Below are positions 37,759 through 46,428 of a DNA stretch of 64,000 bases, in pieces (within the stretch, counting starts at the first letter, position 1; each line of letters opens with the position of its first letter). This stretch comes from Zavarzinella sp. (GTDB lineage Bacteria > Planctomycetota > Planctomycetia > Gemmatales > Gemmataceae): the NCBI GenBank assembly GCA_041399155.1, contig JAWKTI010000002.1, positions 939,490 through 1,003,489 of the forward strand, read 5' to 3'. The position numbers and the translations under genes are program-made. The notes beneath the pieces were generated by a model. The model had not been told where the DNA came from, ran no database searches, and worked only from the letters and a program-made list of their open reading frames with translations.

Positions 37759-38925
37759 TTATCGTTCCATCAGCCATTGATTAAGTGCAGCCAGCACGGC
37801 AAGGTGCTGATTTTCCGTGTTGGCAGTGGTTTTCACTTCAAACTTCACAGTGCGGGAGCCATCAGTGAAAATTCCTTCGATCTCCCCATGTTTCAGCCGA
37901 AAACGGGTAGGTTCTGCTAGATCCGGATTGTAAACGCGCGTTTTACAATATATCACCTGAGGAATCTCAGTGGTGACCTCTTCCATAAAGCGGATTGCAC
38001 GCGGGAAGGTTCCCGGCCAGCCCGCCTTTTCAATTTGGTTCGGTTTTTTCGCCACGCATGCGGGTGGCAGAATCTGCGTGCGATCTGTCCGAAAGCGATG
38101 ACGAAATGTTTCCTGAAAAATCTGGCCAGTCGCCGACAATTCAAGGTAATCCCGACCATCAATCTGCTCGGAATTGATCAGAGAATCGAGTTTTTCATCG
38201 AGCTCATCAGTAAAGAGTTTTTTTTCGTAAACTCCTTTTTCCAGAGAAGTTAACAGCCCGCTGTATTTCATCCAGAACGAAAAATCGAGTGCCACGGGCA
38301 TTGGTGGGAAGGAAATGATTTCGCTGAACCGTTCGTGCATGTAATAAACGGGAATTCCAATCGCCTGCCCCAACAGAACGGCAATGGCAATCTGGGCCTT
38401 GTACCCACCCGTGGCATTGATGGCGCAGGCCTCTGATGAATAGGTGCGTACCGTTTCGCCGATGGAACGTGCCAGGTTTTTCAGGCCCCGCGTCCGAAAC
38501 AGTTGGGGATCGCTGTCCTGTAAACCACTGATCATCCGGGTTTCTACCGGATCGTGCCCACGCAGGCGGAAATATGCGGCCAGAATGGCAACAATATTGT
38601 TCCCCGCTTCCGTATCGGAATGAAAAAGATAGATTCCTGCATTGGCGGTGGCAAATTGTTGTTGAAGCAGGCTGTGGACGGAATTGATTTCTGCCCCACA
38701 GATTCTGGTATCGGCTGGTAACCGTGCCAGTTGGTGGGCAACTCCTTGCCAATCCTCATTCGCAAATGCCGTCGACATCGTTTCGTAGATCTGGAACTGC
38801 TCTTCGGTCCACTGTTTCCGATCGGCGGGTAAGGCCCGCTCTGTTTCGAGCGACTTGGACAGGTTTGCCAGGTTGGGGTAGAATAAACTGGTGCCCACCG
38901 TGGTGAGAATGATCGGGCGTGACAT
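37759..38925 (-). CDS. Soluble CARF effector (TIGR02619/APE2256-like) with extra C-terminal domain
   Basis: 388 aa, ATG at 38925 with a GGAGA site. N-terminal CARF domain: ILTTVGTSLFYPNL at the start and INATGGYKAQIAIAVLLGQ near residue 170, with YLFHSDTEAGN between. Residues ~230-290 look like a winged-helix linker (DELDEKLDSLINSEQIDGRDYLELSATG). The last ~80 residues (FMEEVTTEIPQVIYC, RFRLKHGEIEGIFTDGSRTVKFEVKTT) form a small alpha/beta domain. No HEPN RxxxxH pair is visible. The size and layout are like CARF-HTH-RelE proteins such as Cami1, but a RelE fold is only a guess. It is likely the third effector of the Cas10 signal in this locus. Confidence 0.65.
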   Translation of the reverse strand: MSRPIILTTVGTSLFYPNLANLSKSLETERALPADRKQWTEEQFQIYETMSTAFANEDWQGVAHQLARLPADTRICGAEINSVHSLLQQQFATANAGIYLFHSDTEAGNNIVAILAAYFRLRGHDPVETRMISGLQDSDPQLFRTRGLKNLARSIGETVRTYSSEACAINATGGYKAQIAIAVLLGQAIGIPVYYMHERFSEIISFPPMPVALDFSFWMKYSGLLTSLEKGVYEKKLFTDELDEKLDSLINSEQIDGRDYLELSATGQIFQETFRHRFRTDRTQILPPACVAKKPNQIEKAGWPGTFPRAIRFMEEVTTEIPQVIYCKTRVYNPDLAEPTRFRLKHGEIEGIFTDGSRTVKFEVKTTANTENQHLAVLAALNQWLMER

Positions 38926-38988
38926 TGGATTCTCCGTTTCAGAAGATTACGCGTGTGAAATTGCTTTCAGGACATTTTTTAGAGATTT

Positions 38989-39597
38989 TTAGAGATTATT
39001 TTGAATTTTTTTGATGAGTTCCAGATTCTGGAGTTCTCGTTTGCCACGATTCCAGATTTTAGTAATGGTAGCTGGGTTGATGTCGAAGTTTTCTTCCAGC
39101 CACACTATGCGGGATCGTTTGCAAAGATCACCTAAGCAGGCTTGGTGAAACGCCGCCAACGCATCATGAGCAACCAATTCCAGCTGATCATGTTCTGAAA
39201 GGATTCCCAGCAGGTTGGGTACTACCAGCAGCACGAGGCGTTTTCGTTCTTTCCAGCCTGTAATAATACCTTTATCGTTGGGGGACAATCGAACCGGATC
39301 ATTGACAAAAGTCTGCTCCACAAGAAAATATCTTCGAGCAGTCATCACGCCCAACGTAGGGCACAGTTTCGAAAATGATGACTGCTTTCGATAAATACCA
39401 ATTTTCCAACGTTTAGCAGTTGTTCTCACCCACGCTTGGAGCTCTCCCTTTGCAGGATTGTATTTCCCCTGTATGAGTCGCAGCCGTACGTGCTGAACGA
39501 TGTCGTCGAAATCCGGATCTCTACGATAAATAATCGTTTCGACCATTGATTCGATGCGCGCAAGATCCCCCAGATGAATAATTTGATGATCGGACAC
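38989..39597 (-). CDS. Sigma-70-like RNA polymerase factor
   Basis: Start is taken as GTG at 39597, which has a GGGAGG site seven bases upstream; a TTG at 39636 would add 13 residues. Residues ~10-65 resemble sigma region 2 (ARIESMVETIIYRRDPDFDDIVQHVRLRLIQ, then GELQAWVRTTAKRWKIG). The last 35 residues are a region-4-like helix-turn-helix (LEENFDINPATITKIWNRGKRELQN). No anti-sigma partner is adjacent. It is read toward the CARF genes, 63 bases ahead, so it could regulate them, but this is speculation. Its first codons and upstream DNA are duplicated at 7700-7810 and 9024-9105. Confidence 0.65.
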   Translation of the reverse strand: MSDHQIIHLGDLARIESMVETIIYRRDPDFDDIVQHVRLRLIQGKYNPAKGELQAWVRTTAKRWKIGIYRKQSSFSKLCPTLGVMTARRYFLVEQTFVNDPVRLSPNDKGIITGWKERKRLVLLVVPNLLGILSEHDQLELVAHDALAAFHQACLGDLCKRSRIVWLEENFDINPATITKIWNRGKRELQNLELIKKIQNNL

Positions 39598-40346
39598 ATT
39601 CCAGCCTCCCGCGGACCATTCCGCAGGAACGGTCAAGGAGCACCGACTTGAAGTACATCTTCAATAAGTTATTCTGACTTTATCCACAACCATTTGGTGA
39701 AAAAGTAGAAAAAGTAGAGGCGAATCCTGTGGCAGATGGAAAAATGTCCATGCTGTTCGGCGAAAAGCTCGACAAAATCACCAGTGCGAAAGGACAGAAT
39801 ACTCATCTGCTGAAAACGTTTTTAAGTTCCCTCTAATCTCTGTTCAGTGATTTCGGAGGCATTCTAGAACAATACCTAGAAATCAGAATGGTTCAGCACC
39901 ATATCTACAATTGCAACATCCCTTTTGGCTTGCTGAAGTGATTCACACCAATCGAACAAGAGCCTCATGAACTACGTGGATGTCAAATAGAATGTAAGAA
40001 AACGACTATAGAAAAGGGAAGTCGTAAGAGGTGCCGATCATTGACTCTTGCAGCTTATTCCGTAGCGAAATAATTATTTGTACGAATTGTGTTCCTGTGC
40101 TTCGATGTACCAGCCCGAGGTATGGCAAACTACACTCTAGATCGGCAACCCACCCAGTATTGCCTTGATCTTGAATGTGTTATTTGCAAAGATTTATGGC
40201 AAAACAGTTGCTTTCGACTATTTTTGCCTGTGTCTTTACCTGCACCTCAGTTTGAGACACTAGCTTTGAAATGAATTTAGGGTAATGATCGCAGGGAACA
40301 ACGATCCGATAACACTCATATATTGTTACCAACAAATGAGAATCTG
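39598..40346. other. Divergent gap between the CRISPR block and the nucleotide operon
   Basis: 39603-39680 is the second copy of the repeat at 9024-9105. Here it holds a hairpin, TTGAAG-ATGTA-CTTCAA on the minus strand, close to the sigma-gene start. About 39693-39836 on the plus strand reads VADGKMSMLFGEKLDKITSA then GQNTHLLKTFLSSL before a stop. I do not recognise it, and it may be a gene tail. The remaining 500 bases up to the deaminase gene are without recognisable features; promoters for both directions must lie here. Confidence 0.4.
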
Positions 40347-41759
40347 ATGCTTAGTCATGATCAACGATTCCAGCTCGTTGATGCAGCGCGTGCTGCAGCA
40401 GCAAGGGCATTCTTGACTAACCAGAGTGGAACTACTTATGGCGCTGCTGTACTCACGGTTTTGGGAAAAGTCTACCAGGCCGGGCAGTATTCGTCGTTCA
40501 ATCACGTCACCAACATCCATGCTGAACAAGCGGTACTGCTAATCGCGACCATGGCAGACGATCCAGACGTATTGGCACTTGCCATTGCTTCCAACGGGAC
40601 GGAACCGATCACTCGGCCATGCGGTATCTGTCGACAGGTGTTGGCCGAGCATTCTGCCCGAGTCGGCCGTGATTTTGAAGTCCTGATGGCTTGCCGAGAT
40701 AGTAACAGTTATGAAACGGCATTGGTGAGTGAGCTGTTACCACTGGGATGGTCGCCTGGCCAGAACAGAACGGTTGTACGAGATGTTGACGTTCGGAGTG
40801 TAATTCCTCAACAAGGACTTCTTCACAAGAACGAAGTACTCGAACCTGGCGACCATATTATACTTCGTGATGGATGCGTCGCGATGGTCTGGGACAGCCT
40901 GTTCGAGCCCGCCGGTACACTGGTGAAGCTCAAATACGCTCCATGCGAAGGAAAGTTGCGGAAGGTCCCTCATTCGTTCAGTGATCCACTCCGTTACCAG
41001 AAAGAGTTACATGATCTCGGCTGGATTCGACAGGCAAAGTGCGGTATCCACGCTCCTGTCATCGGGGCTTCTGAGGTTTCTAACGTGTTAAAGACGCTTC
41101 AGCTTGGGAAGGAAATTGGAGAACCTCCAGGACCGCTAATCAGCATCCTTCGTGATGTTGGGGTGAATGTTGCTGGAATTCGTGTGACCGGTTCGCGGGC
41201 TATTGGACTTCAGCGAGCCGACTCGGATTGGGATCTGATCGTGCCAGTAGACGCGAATCAATTGCCGTTGATCCGTGAAAAGCTTGCAGCAGCAGTTGAG
41301 AGCGATATGCTGACTGTCCCGCTCTTGTCTGGGACCTGGAAATTAATTGACCGGATCTTCCCCGGCGGTCGGCATGCGGCCCTAAGCGATCGCCGATTCG
41401 CTGATACTTTGCTTAGCGGCGGAACAGCGGTTGCTCTGATGTTCTTGCCGCATCAGTCAAATGAATTCTGTGTCGGCCATGACTGGATCATTTCGGGTCG
41501 AACCGTTTTACATGGGAAAGTTCTTAGGGCTTCTCGTGCTGCTTACAAAAGATCCGAGTATGAGTTGAAAGACAATAAAGGTGTGATCTCTATCATCTGC
41601 TTTCACAAGGCAGCGAACCTGTTGCGGGTCGGAGATGTCGTCTCCGTGTGTGGCTGGATCGCGCGACGCGGGAACGAGCGACGATTGATACAGATTCTTC
41701 ATCAACCCGATCGCATCCTTTGGTGGGAGGTTGCGACAGGCGATGCATCTGAGGAATAA
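40347..41759 (+). CDS. Cytidine deaminase fused to a nucleotidyltransferase
   Basis: The frame opens at TTG 40323; the in-frame ATG at 40347 is a more standard start. Residues ~1-140 are a cytidine-deaminase domain with both zinc-binding motifs, NIHAEQAVLL (His-Ala-Glu) and RPCGICRQVL (Cys-x-x-Cys). A middle region (~150-270) is unassigned. From ~275 a Pol-beta-type nucleotidyltransferase is seen: VTGSRAIGLQRADSDWDLIVPVD, the G-S...D-x-D signature. The C-terminus has VVSVCGWIARRGNERRLIQILHQP. I do not know this fusion from described systems. It is the first gene of a plus-strand operon, with the next gene 5 bases downstream. A role in modifying a nucleoside or nucleotide, or in nucleotide signalling, is inferred. 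Confidence 0.65.
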   Translation: MLSHDQRFQLVDAARAAAARAFLTNQSGTTYGAAVLTVLGKVYQAGQYSSFNHVTNIHAEQAVLLIATMADDPDVLALAIASNGTEPITRPCGICRQVLAEHSARVGRDFEVLMACRDSNSYETALVSELLPLGWSPGQNRTVVRDVDVRSVIPQQGLLHKNEVLEPGDHIILRDGCVAMVWDSLFEPAGTLVKLKYAPCEGKLRKVPHSFSDPLRYQKELHDLGWIRQAKCGIHAPVIGASEVSNVLKTLQLGKEIGEPPGPLISILRDVGVNVAGIRVTGSRAIGLQRADSDWDLIVPVDANQLPLIREKLAAAVESDMLTVPLLSGTWKLIDRIFPGGRHAALSDRRFADTLLSGGTAVALMFLPHQSNEFCVGHDWIISGRTVLHGKVLRASRAAYKRSEYELKDNKGVISIICFHKAANLLRVGDVVSVCGWIARRGNERRLIQILHQPDRILWWEVATGDASEE

Positions 41760-41764
41760 ACCTT

Positions 41765-43012
41765 ATGAGCGACTGGTACACGATTACGGAAGGAAATCAG
41801 ATCGAATTTCAAAAGTCGAAGGACCGTTACTGGGCACCAGAGACTATCAGAATCAATCCACTTTCGATCCAATCCTATCCAGCAACAGATTGGATCATCA
41901 CCGGGTGGGGACCCATGTGGATGTACGCACACGCTGCGGCAACGCTCGCAGCTGCCAACTGCAAATCGCAAGTCCGCTTAGGGGGTACGACTGGTACCTC
42001 GGAGAATTTGGCGAACAGTCGCTGTCGCTTTCATCCTACTTGCGATCCCCGTTGTGCGGTCTTCGAAATGGATTTTGCACAAGAGGCTCATCTGACTGAT
42101 GCGGCGATCGAAAGGCTGATGGATCCAGCTCTGTCCGAGTTGTGTCGATACAAAGTCGATAAGTTGTGCATCACGGGTCGCGCGAACGGCAAGGCTTACG
42201 CAGCGGTGGCGGCCAAGGCGGTAGAGAATCAAGTTCGGATCATTCAATGTTTGACCCCTGCCGATGGTCAGGTAATCGTATACGATGCTGATGGATCCTC
42301 GCTCGGCGAACGTCCGGAACCGGAATCTTGGCTTACACCCTATTTGACTGCACCCAAGTCCACATTAATTGTCGGTATTATCGGTGATCCAAACTGTGGA
42401 AAATCAGTTTTTAGTCTGGCTTTAAATCATTACCGAGGTGCCATCAAATGTCAAGGTTGGCGTCTCGATTGCGATGGTGCCTCACCGACACCAGATTGGT
42501 ATTTATCTTTGAGTGAAAAAGATCCTGCTCAGGCCAAGTCTGCGCGAGAAGCCGTAAAACTTTCCTGGACTTCAGACATGGAGGATCTTATCGCTGAGAA
42601 AATTATCCGGCTTCGTCAGTTCTTCGCTGTAGCGATCGCTGATCTGCCGGGCGGGAATCATACTAAGACACCGCCTGAACGAGTACCCAATCATCGTGAA
42701 GTAATGATGCGTGAAGTTGATGTGTTTATCCTCATTGAAAGAGCAAATGAATCATCAGAACTCGCATGGCGCACTGCCCTCGCCCCGCATCGACTCGATC
42801 ATCGGATCAGGGTTGTGCTCAGTTCAGTAGATCCAAATGGAACTCCAAGCCTTGAAGTATGTGAAGATCATAAAGGTATTTGGCGAGGAATCATCCGCGG
42901 TCTCGATCGAGCCAAGAAGCCTGATGAACTTGTTCCCGTGTTTCAAAATGGTTTGAACCAAATATGGCCTGCTCTATTACGTCATAGTCGATCAGATGGA
43001 GCGGGGCAATGA
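41765..43012 (+). CDS. Csx3-like domain fused to P-loop AAA-type domain
   Basis: 415 aa, GAGGA site 11 bases before the ATG. Residues ~30-70 (DWIITGWGPMWMYAHAAATL) resemble Csx3, whose core reads ISGRGPIWLHCFLAH, and VIVYDADGSSL further on fits the end of that domain. From ~205 a P-loop domain starts with VGIIGDPNCGKSVFSL. It continues LDCDGASPTPDWYL, KLSWTSDMEDLI, and AIADLPGGNH as a Walker-B-like strand. That layout resembles Csx3-AAA fusions known near type III CRISPR loci. Csx3 proteins degrade cyclic tetra-adenylate. If correct, this protein could tune the Cas10 signal, but the domain call rests on motif resemblance only. Its TGA overlaps the next gene's ATG. Confidence 0.55.
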   Translation: MSDWYTITEGNQIEFQKSKDRYWAPETIRINPLSIQSYPATDWIITGWGPMWMYAHAAATLAAANCKSQVRLGGTTGTSENLANSRCRFHPTCDPRCAVFEMDFAQEAHLTDAAIERLMDPALSELCRYKVDKLCITGRANGKAYAAVAAKAVENQVRIIQCLTPADGQVIVYDADGSSLGERPEPESWLTPYLTAPKSTLIVGIIGDPNCGKSVFSLALNHYRGAIKCQGWRLDCDGASPTPDWYLSLSEKDPAQAKSAREAVKLSWTSDMEDLIAEKIIRLRQFFAVAIADLPGGNHTKTPPERVPNHREVMMREVDVFILIERANESSELAWRTALAPHRLDHRIRVVLSSVDPNGTPSLEVCEDHKGIWRGIIRGLDRAKKPDELVPVFQNGLNQIWPALLRHSRSDGAGQ

Positions 43013-44460
43013 ATCCATCACAGACGCTGATGATTGCCGGGGTTGGGCCCCACGCTCGTCGCTTCTATCTGCCTGCAATCGCTAATTTAGGGCCTCGCTA
43101 CGGAGTTCGACTCACCGCAGCTGTCGAACTGGAATCAGGCCGTGATGGCGCTACCCGTGCCCTTGCGGACTCTGGGCTGAATGCGGAAATCCATACTGTT
43201 GCTCGGTTCGAGACAGAAATGCCGATCGAAGCAAGGCAGACACTCGACTCGATAGCGGATCGGTTACACCCTGCCGCAATCATCGTTGCAACAGACCCAT
43301 TATCGCATCGACCTTATGTACTTTGGGCGATGCAACGTGGCATGGATGTATTGCTCGATAAGCCGATCACCACTCGCCGAGGGGCCGTGAGTGATCCGGT
43401 TGAGGCGAAGGGAATTGAGCGCGATTTCGACGAGATTATGTCAGTCTGGAACGAAACCCGACGACAGCGACCCGTTGTCGTCTCAGTGTGTGCCCACCGT
43501 CGCTATCACCCCGGGATCGAAGAAGCGATACGAATCGTCCGAGATGTCTGCAAAAAGACAGGTTGTCCGGTAACTGACATTCATGCCCATCATGCCGACG
43601 GACAATGGCGGCTCCCAGAAGAAATTCGCACGCAGGACCACCACAGCTATCACTCCGGCCACGGAAAAGCTTCGCACAGCGGTCACCACTTCTTCGACTG
43701 TGTATACCGTTTCTACAAGGCAGGCACGGCCAGCGGCAAATCGGCCGACTCTATGAGCGTTTATGCATCGTTCATTCAACCAAACGGACTTCTTCGGCAA
43801 TTGACCCGCGATGATCATGTGCGGCTGTTTGGACAAGACTACCACACCGCCTGTCCGCACAACGACGAAGAACTCGACATGCAATTCAGAAACTTCGGGG
43901 AAGTGGACCTAAACGCTGCCATTACCTTCATGAGCAATGGCGTAGCAATAGGCCAAGCTTCGCTGAACCTCCTTCACAACAGTTTTTCACAACGAGGCTG
44001 GCTTTATCCCCCTGCCGACCTTTACAAGGGGAACGGCCGCGTTAAGCATGAGCATCATCGTGTCCACGTCGGGCCGTTCCTAGCAGTAGCGATCCATTCT
44101 TACCAGTCGAAATCAGACCACGACGCAAGCGCTGCCGCCGATCTGTTGCCTGGGGGCAACAACCACTTCGAGATCCAGATCTTCCGCAACACTAAGATGA
44201 TTGGTGGAAAGGAAGTTGAGTTGATCCACCTTGATCAACTGCAGAGCTTCGACCGATCGCGTCTGTATATTGAACAGGTCAAGGAGGGAGTGGTTGGCGA
44301 ATTTTTCCGTTACCTGGCCGGCCAGGTAACGGAAAATGACCTGCGTTCGCTGATACAGGACCACGCTATACCTGTTTGCATGCTCTCAGCAGCGTATGAA
44401 TCTCATGCCAAAGCACAGCGTGGCGAAAACCCGTTGATCAAGAAACCTATCTGGGGCTGA
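43009..44460 (+). CDS. Gfo/Idh/MocA-family oxidoreductase
   Basis: 483 aa. N-terminal Rossmann fold: MIAGVGPHARRFYLPAIANLG (dinucleotide-binding glycines), AIIVATDPLSHRPY and GMDVLLDKPITT, the family's KP motif. The substrate domain is rich in His (HAHHADGQWRLPEE, HHSYHSGHGKASHSGHH), which is unusual and may bind a metal. These enzymes oxidise or reduce sugars and related compounds with NAD(P). It overlaps the preceding gene by 4 bases and is 3 bases from the next. A perfect 34-base palindrome lies inside the coding sequence at 44303-44336. Confidence 0.75.
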   Translation: MNPSQTLMIAGVGPHARRFYLPAIANLGPRYGVRLTAAVELESGRDGATRALADSGLNAEIHTVARFETEMPIEARQTLDSIADRLHPAAIIVATDPLSHRPYVLWAMQRGMDVLLDKPITTRRGAVSDPVEAKGIERDFDEIMSVWNETRRQRPVVVSVCAHRRYHPGIEEAIRIVRDVCKKTGCPVTDIHAHHADGQWRLPEEIRTQDHHSYHSGHGKASHSGHHFFDCVYRFYKAGTASGKSADSMSVYASFIQPNGLLRQLTRDDHVRLFGQDYHTACPHNDEELDMQFRNFGEVDLNAAITFMSNGVAIGQASLNLLHNSFSQRGWLYPPADLYKGNGRVKHEHHRVHVGPFLAVAIHSYQSKSDHDASAAADLLPGGNNHFEIQIFRNTKMIGGKEVELIHLDQLQSFDRSRLYIEQVKEGVVGEFFRYLAGQVTENDLRSLIQDHAIPVCMLSAAYESHAKAQRGENPLIKKPIWG

Positions 44461-44463
44461 ATC

Positions 44464-45813
44464 ATGGATGAAGTATCTGGAATACAAGCAGTCGCCTGGG
44501 GATTGTTGGACGGAGGTATTGAAATAATAACTGCATACCCAGGATTCCATGCACACGAACTGGCGTCCCTGTTAGGTATCCAGGTATTTTCTGTGAATGA
44601 AAAAAATTCTTTAGCCCTCGCATGGGGGGCAAGCTTGGCAGGGGTACGGTCTGTAAGTATTTTTAAGAACCTCGGACTTAATGATGCGGCTGACCCATTT
44701 ATCAATATTTGTACACTTGGCGTACATGCTGGCATGGTGCTTGTTGTGCTAGATGACATTGATGTACAACAATCACAGATCCTACAGGATTCACGGCCCT
44801 ATGCTGACTTCCCTTGCTCATTATGGCTAGAACCGTGCTCATTGCAGGATGCTTATGATTTGGCAAGACAAGCACCACAATTGTCTGAACAGCTAAAAAC
44901 ATTAGTTGTGCTCAGACTGACAAATTTACTCACGATGGAATCAAGCCAGCTAATTAGACAGAAACCAGAAAAGGCAAGGTTAAACTGGTGCCGAAAACCA
45001 GAACACTGGGTAGTCCATCCTGTCAATGGAAAACTGCAACGCCGCAATCTGGAAGAACGGCAAGGAAAGGTATACGATTGGATAGAGGAACTGTACTCAC
45101 AACCAAATTTTTCCCCCGGCGCAGTTGTTAATATCATCGTTGGCATGGTAGATCGTGATGTTGATCTGGATCATGAGATTGTATTGAAGGCGTATCCTCT
45201 ACCTCGACGCTGGTTAGCGTCACTAGCTGCATCATCAGCAAATTTTGTTGTTAAAGAACACGGTTTGCCTTACTTAGCTGACAAGTTGGCTGCTGGCATC
45301 GGGGCACAACGAGTTCAAACTGTCCCATTGAAGAATAATCATGAGGGATCTTATCGAATTACCGACAAGTATGAAGCATTATACGCGATTCTGAGGAGTG
45401 TTCAGAATCGGTTCATCGTTGGCGATCTAGGCGGGCACACATTAGATCCACTTAGAACAATTGATTCTTGTCTTTGCTATGGATGTTCAGTGGGGGTGGC
45501 TACAGGTATCGCGATAGCAGAACCTACGTTGAATGTAATCTGTGTGACAGGTGACGCGGCTTTTCTTCATACTGGGAAAACTGCATTCGCAGAAACAATC
45601 GATCGACAAGTACCTGTGAGTGTGATTGTTTTGATGAATGGTGGAAGTGTGAGTACCGGTGGCCAGATTTTGCCAGGCGAATGTCAGTACGACTCAACAA
45701 GATTGGAACAGTACGAAATGGATTTTCCTCTTTTCTGCAATGACAACAATATGCGTTTCTTATTGAATCGTCCAATCCGACCTCGCCTGATTCGGTTAAA
45801 AACAAAGTTTTAA
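44464..45813 (+). CDS. IorA-like thiamine-diphosphate enzyme, no ferredoxin domain
   Basis: 449 aa. The front (VAWGLLDGGIEIITAYPG, VFSVNEKNSLALAWGAS) resembles the pyrimidine-binding domain of 2-oxoacid:ferredoxin oxidoreductases. The TPP domain has IVGDLGGHTLDPLRTIDSC and CVTGDAAFLHTGKTAFAE, like the GDSTFFHTG segment of indolepyruvate oxidoreductase alpha, then VSVIVLMNGGSVSTGGQ. The C-terminal 4Fe-4S domains of IorA are absent, so it may act as a decarboxylase or ligase-type TPP enzyme. Substrate unknown. Operon partner of the oxidoreductase, with a spacing of three bases. Confidence 0.65.
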   Translation: MDEVSGIQAVAWGLLDGGIEIITAYPGFHAHELASLLGIQVFSVNEKNSLALAWGASLAGVRSVSIFKNLGLNDAADPFINICTLGVHAGMVLVVLDDIDVQQSQILQDSRPYADFPCSLWLEPCSLQDAYDLARQAPQLSEQLKTLVVLRLTNLLTMESSQLIRQKPEKARLNWCRKPEHWVVHPVNGKLQRRNLEERQGKVYDWIEELYSQPNFSPGAVVNIIVGMVDRDVDLDHEIVLKAYPLPRRWLASLAASSANFVVKEHGLPYLADKLAAGIGAQRVQTVPLKNNHEGSYRITDKYEALYAILRSVQNRFIVGDLGGHTLDPLRTIDSCLCYGCSVGVATGIAIAEPTLNVICVTGDAAFLHTGKTAFAETIDRQVPVSVIVLMNGGSVSTGGQILPGECQYDSTRLEQYEMDFPLFCNDNNMRFLLNRPIRPRLIRLKTKF

Positions 45814-45825
45814 AAGGATATTTCA

Positions 45826-46428
45826 ATGATAGTCCACTTTGAAGGATTAGATCTTGCTGGCAAGAGCACAGTATGCAGGCTTTTTCGTGAAAATGCACCA
45901 GGAAATTGGAACATCCGACATAATACGATGGTAGAGGACAACCCAATCTACGAATTGGCCGACCGACTTCGACGCGATGCGACGAATGGAGATGCCATGG
46001 TCGGCTGGCTTTATCATGCTGCATTACTCTACGACCTGGAAAAGTATGTACCCCCATCAGATGATATCATTCAAGACTCACTGATCCTTTTGCGTTCTCT
46101 TGCTTTCCACAGTGCAATTGGTACACGTGGATTGACAGATCAGTTAGAGCTAATCATTGACCATCATCCCCGATTCGATCACACGTTCGTACTAGTAGCA
46201 GATCATCAAACACGATTGGCACGCTTGGCTAAAAGAAGGAAGCAACATCTGGGGCCAGAGGATTTTCTGGTTCTAAATGACCCGGAAAGATTCTATATCA
46301 TGCAGAAGTTACTTATAGATTATGCTATCAAGCACTTCGGAGCCGTTATTATCGACAGTAGCGGTGAATTGGATGCATCATGTCTGGATAATATCTTTAC
46401 CCATATTCCAGGAATGGTTCGAACTTAA
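45826..46428 (+). CDS. Thymidylate-kinase-like P-loop kinase
   Basis: 200 aa, AAGGA site six bases before the ATG. It has the P-loop FEGLDLAGKSTV, a strand-loop IIQDSLILLRSLAFHS in the place of the family's DR(Y/F) motif, and LAKRRKQHLGPEDFLV as lid region. TMP kinases have EGxDGxGKST; here it is LDLAGKST, and the DR motif is replaced by DS, so substrate may differ from dTMP. It ends the operon, its stop overlapping by four bases the stop of the convergent HD gene. Confidence 0.65.
   Translation: MIVHFEGLDLAGKSTVCRLFRENAPGNWNIRHNTMVEDNPIYELADRLRRDATNGDAMVGWLYHAALLYDLEKYVPPSDDIIQDSLILLRSLAFHSAIGTRGLTDQLELIIDHHPRFDHTFVLVADHQTRLARLAKRRKQHLGPEDFLVLNDPERFYIMQKLLIDYAIKHFGAVIIDSSGELDASCLDNIFTHIPGMVRT

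Noticed and set aside
16249..39597. III-A or III-B classification of the effector operon
   Set aside because: No separate small subunit (Csm2/Cmr5), no Cmr1/Cmr6 pattern; Csx19 and the Csx10-like fusion point to III-D, and the fused subunits to III-Dv.
39693..39836. Plus-strand peptide MSMLFGEKLDKITSA in the gap before the deaminase gene
   Set aside because: May be a gene tail, but it has no start and no recognised family, so it is only mentioned in the gap entry.
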